From positions 22,176 to 86,175 of the forward strand of contig NZ_JAEEGC010000072.1 of the NCBI RefSeq assembly GCF_019207025.1: a stretch of 64,000 nt of DNA, written 5' to 3'. Position 1 is the stretch's first letter, and each line of letters starts with the position of its first letter. The DNA is from Clostridium thailandense. GTDB taxonomy: Bacteria > Bacillota > Clostridia > Clostridiales > Clostridiaceae. Positions 63,982 to 64,000 of this stretch are shown piece after piece. The notes under the pieces are model-generated. The model did not search any database and was not told where the DNA came from. It saw nothing but the letters and a program-made list of their open reading frames with translations. The position numbers were made by a program, and so were the translations under genes.

Positions 63982-64000
63982 GATTAATAAATCCTCTATT

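Overview
The window is low-GC DNA with strong AGGAGG ribosome sites. It carries a monofunctional Ni-CO dehydrogenase (cooS), a bifunctional AdhE, a two-gene SUF-like Fe-S module, reverse rubrerythrin, manganese catalase and sporulation-type flippases. This points to an anaerobic spore-forming Clostridium, probably of the acetogenic or solventogenic group. That placement is inferred from gene content; no rRNA gene is present. No rRNA, tRNA, CRISPR array, prophage or intact insertion sequence was seen.

Layout. 1-5.2 kb: a hybrid histidine kinase followed by a response regulator-GGDEF protein that runs off the left edge, then a MtaA/CmuA-type methyltransferase. 5.3-8.2 kb: copper export (CopZ-CopA) behind a CsoR-like operator. 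8.4-11.5 kb: a tRNA-editing protein, a DUF5610-like protein, a decayed MocR locus, and a PadR/DUF2889 pair sharing an operator. 11.8-19.2 kb: a secreted papain-like protease, an MCP, a PC4-like protein, AlaX, an apparently autoregulated TrmB-like regulator, and SelO. 19.5-25.7 kb: a pentapeptide protein, a membrane protein, an L,D-transpeptidase, a secreted six-repeat protein, and a CBS protein divergent from a MarR regulator. 25.8-32 kb: an accessory stretch with a GNAT pseudogene, a Nif11-like peptide, a soluble MCP, DMT and MFS transporters, and AraC. 32-41.2 kb: SmsB/SmsC, AdhE, RNase J, a secreted amidase and a polysaccharide deacetylase. 41.4-46.6 kb: CooS and a cupin, a decayed ABC exporter, reverse rubrerythrin, and an NlpC/P60-SH3 protein. 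46.7-55.4 kb: two convergent MOP-family flippases, an RluA pseudouridine synthase, an M20 amidohydrolase, and a FtsA-like ATPase with a beta-grasp tail. 55.7-64 kb: Mn-catalase, an aminotransferase behind a sigma-54 promoter, two sigma-54 activators, a DUF4342-like protein, and an OmpR-type two-component system.

The two most notable non-coding observations follow. (1) Five long imperfect palindromes (about 130-300 bp) lie between genes at about 11.7, 26.9, 32.2, 51.3 and 61.9 kb. They share outer terminator-like arms and an internal TTATACGCAGGGA-type motif, while their inner arms differ between copies but are self-complementary within each copy. (2) A compact sigma-54 circuit lies at 56.4-59.2 kb: an activator gene, three perfect TGTAAA-N4-TTTACA sites, a GG-N10-GC promoter, and a HisC-like aminotransferase. 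Several further regulator/operator pairs can be read directly (TrmB, MarR, PadR, CsoR-like, and a Crp/Fnr-like site at cooS).

All operator and regulon assignments are inferred from symmetry and position. Gene functions come from recognising protein families by eye; no database search was run.
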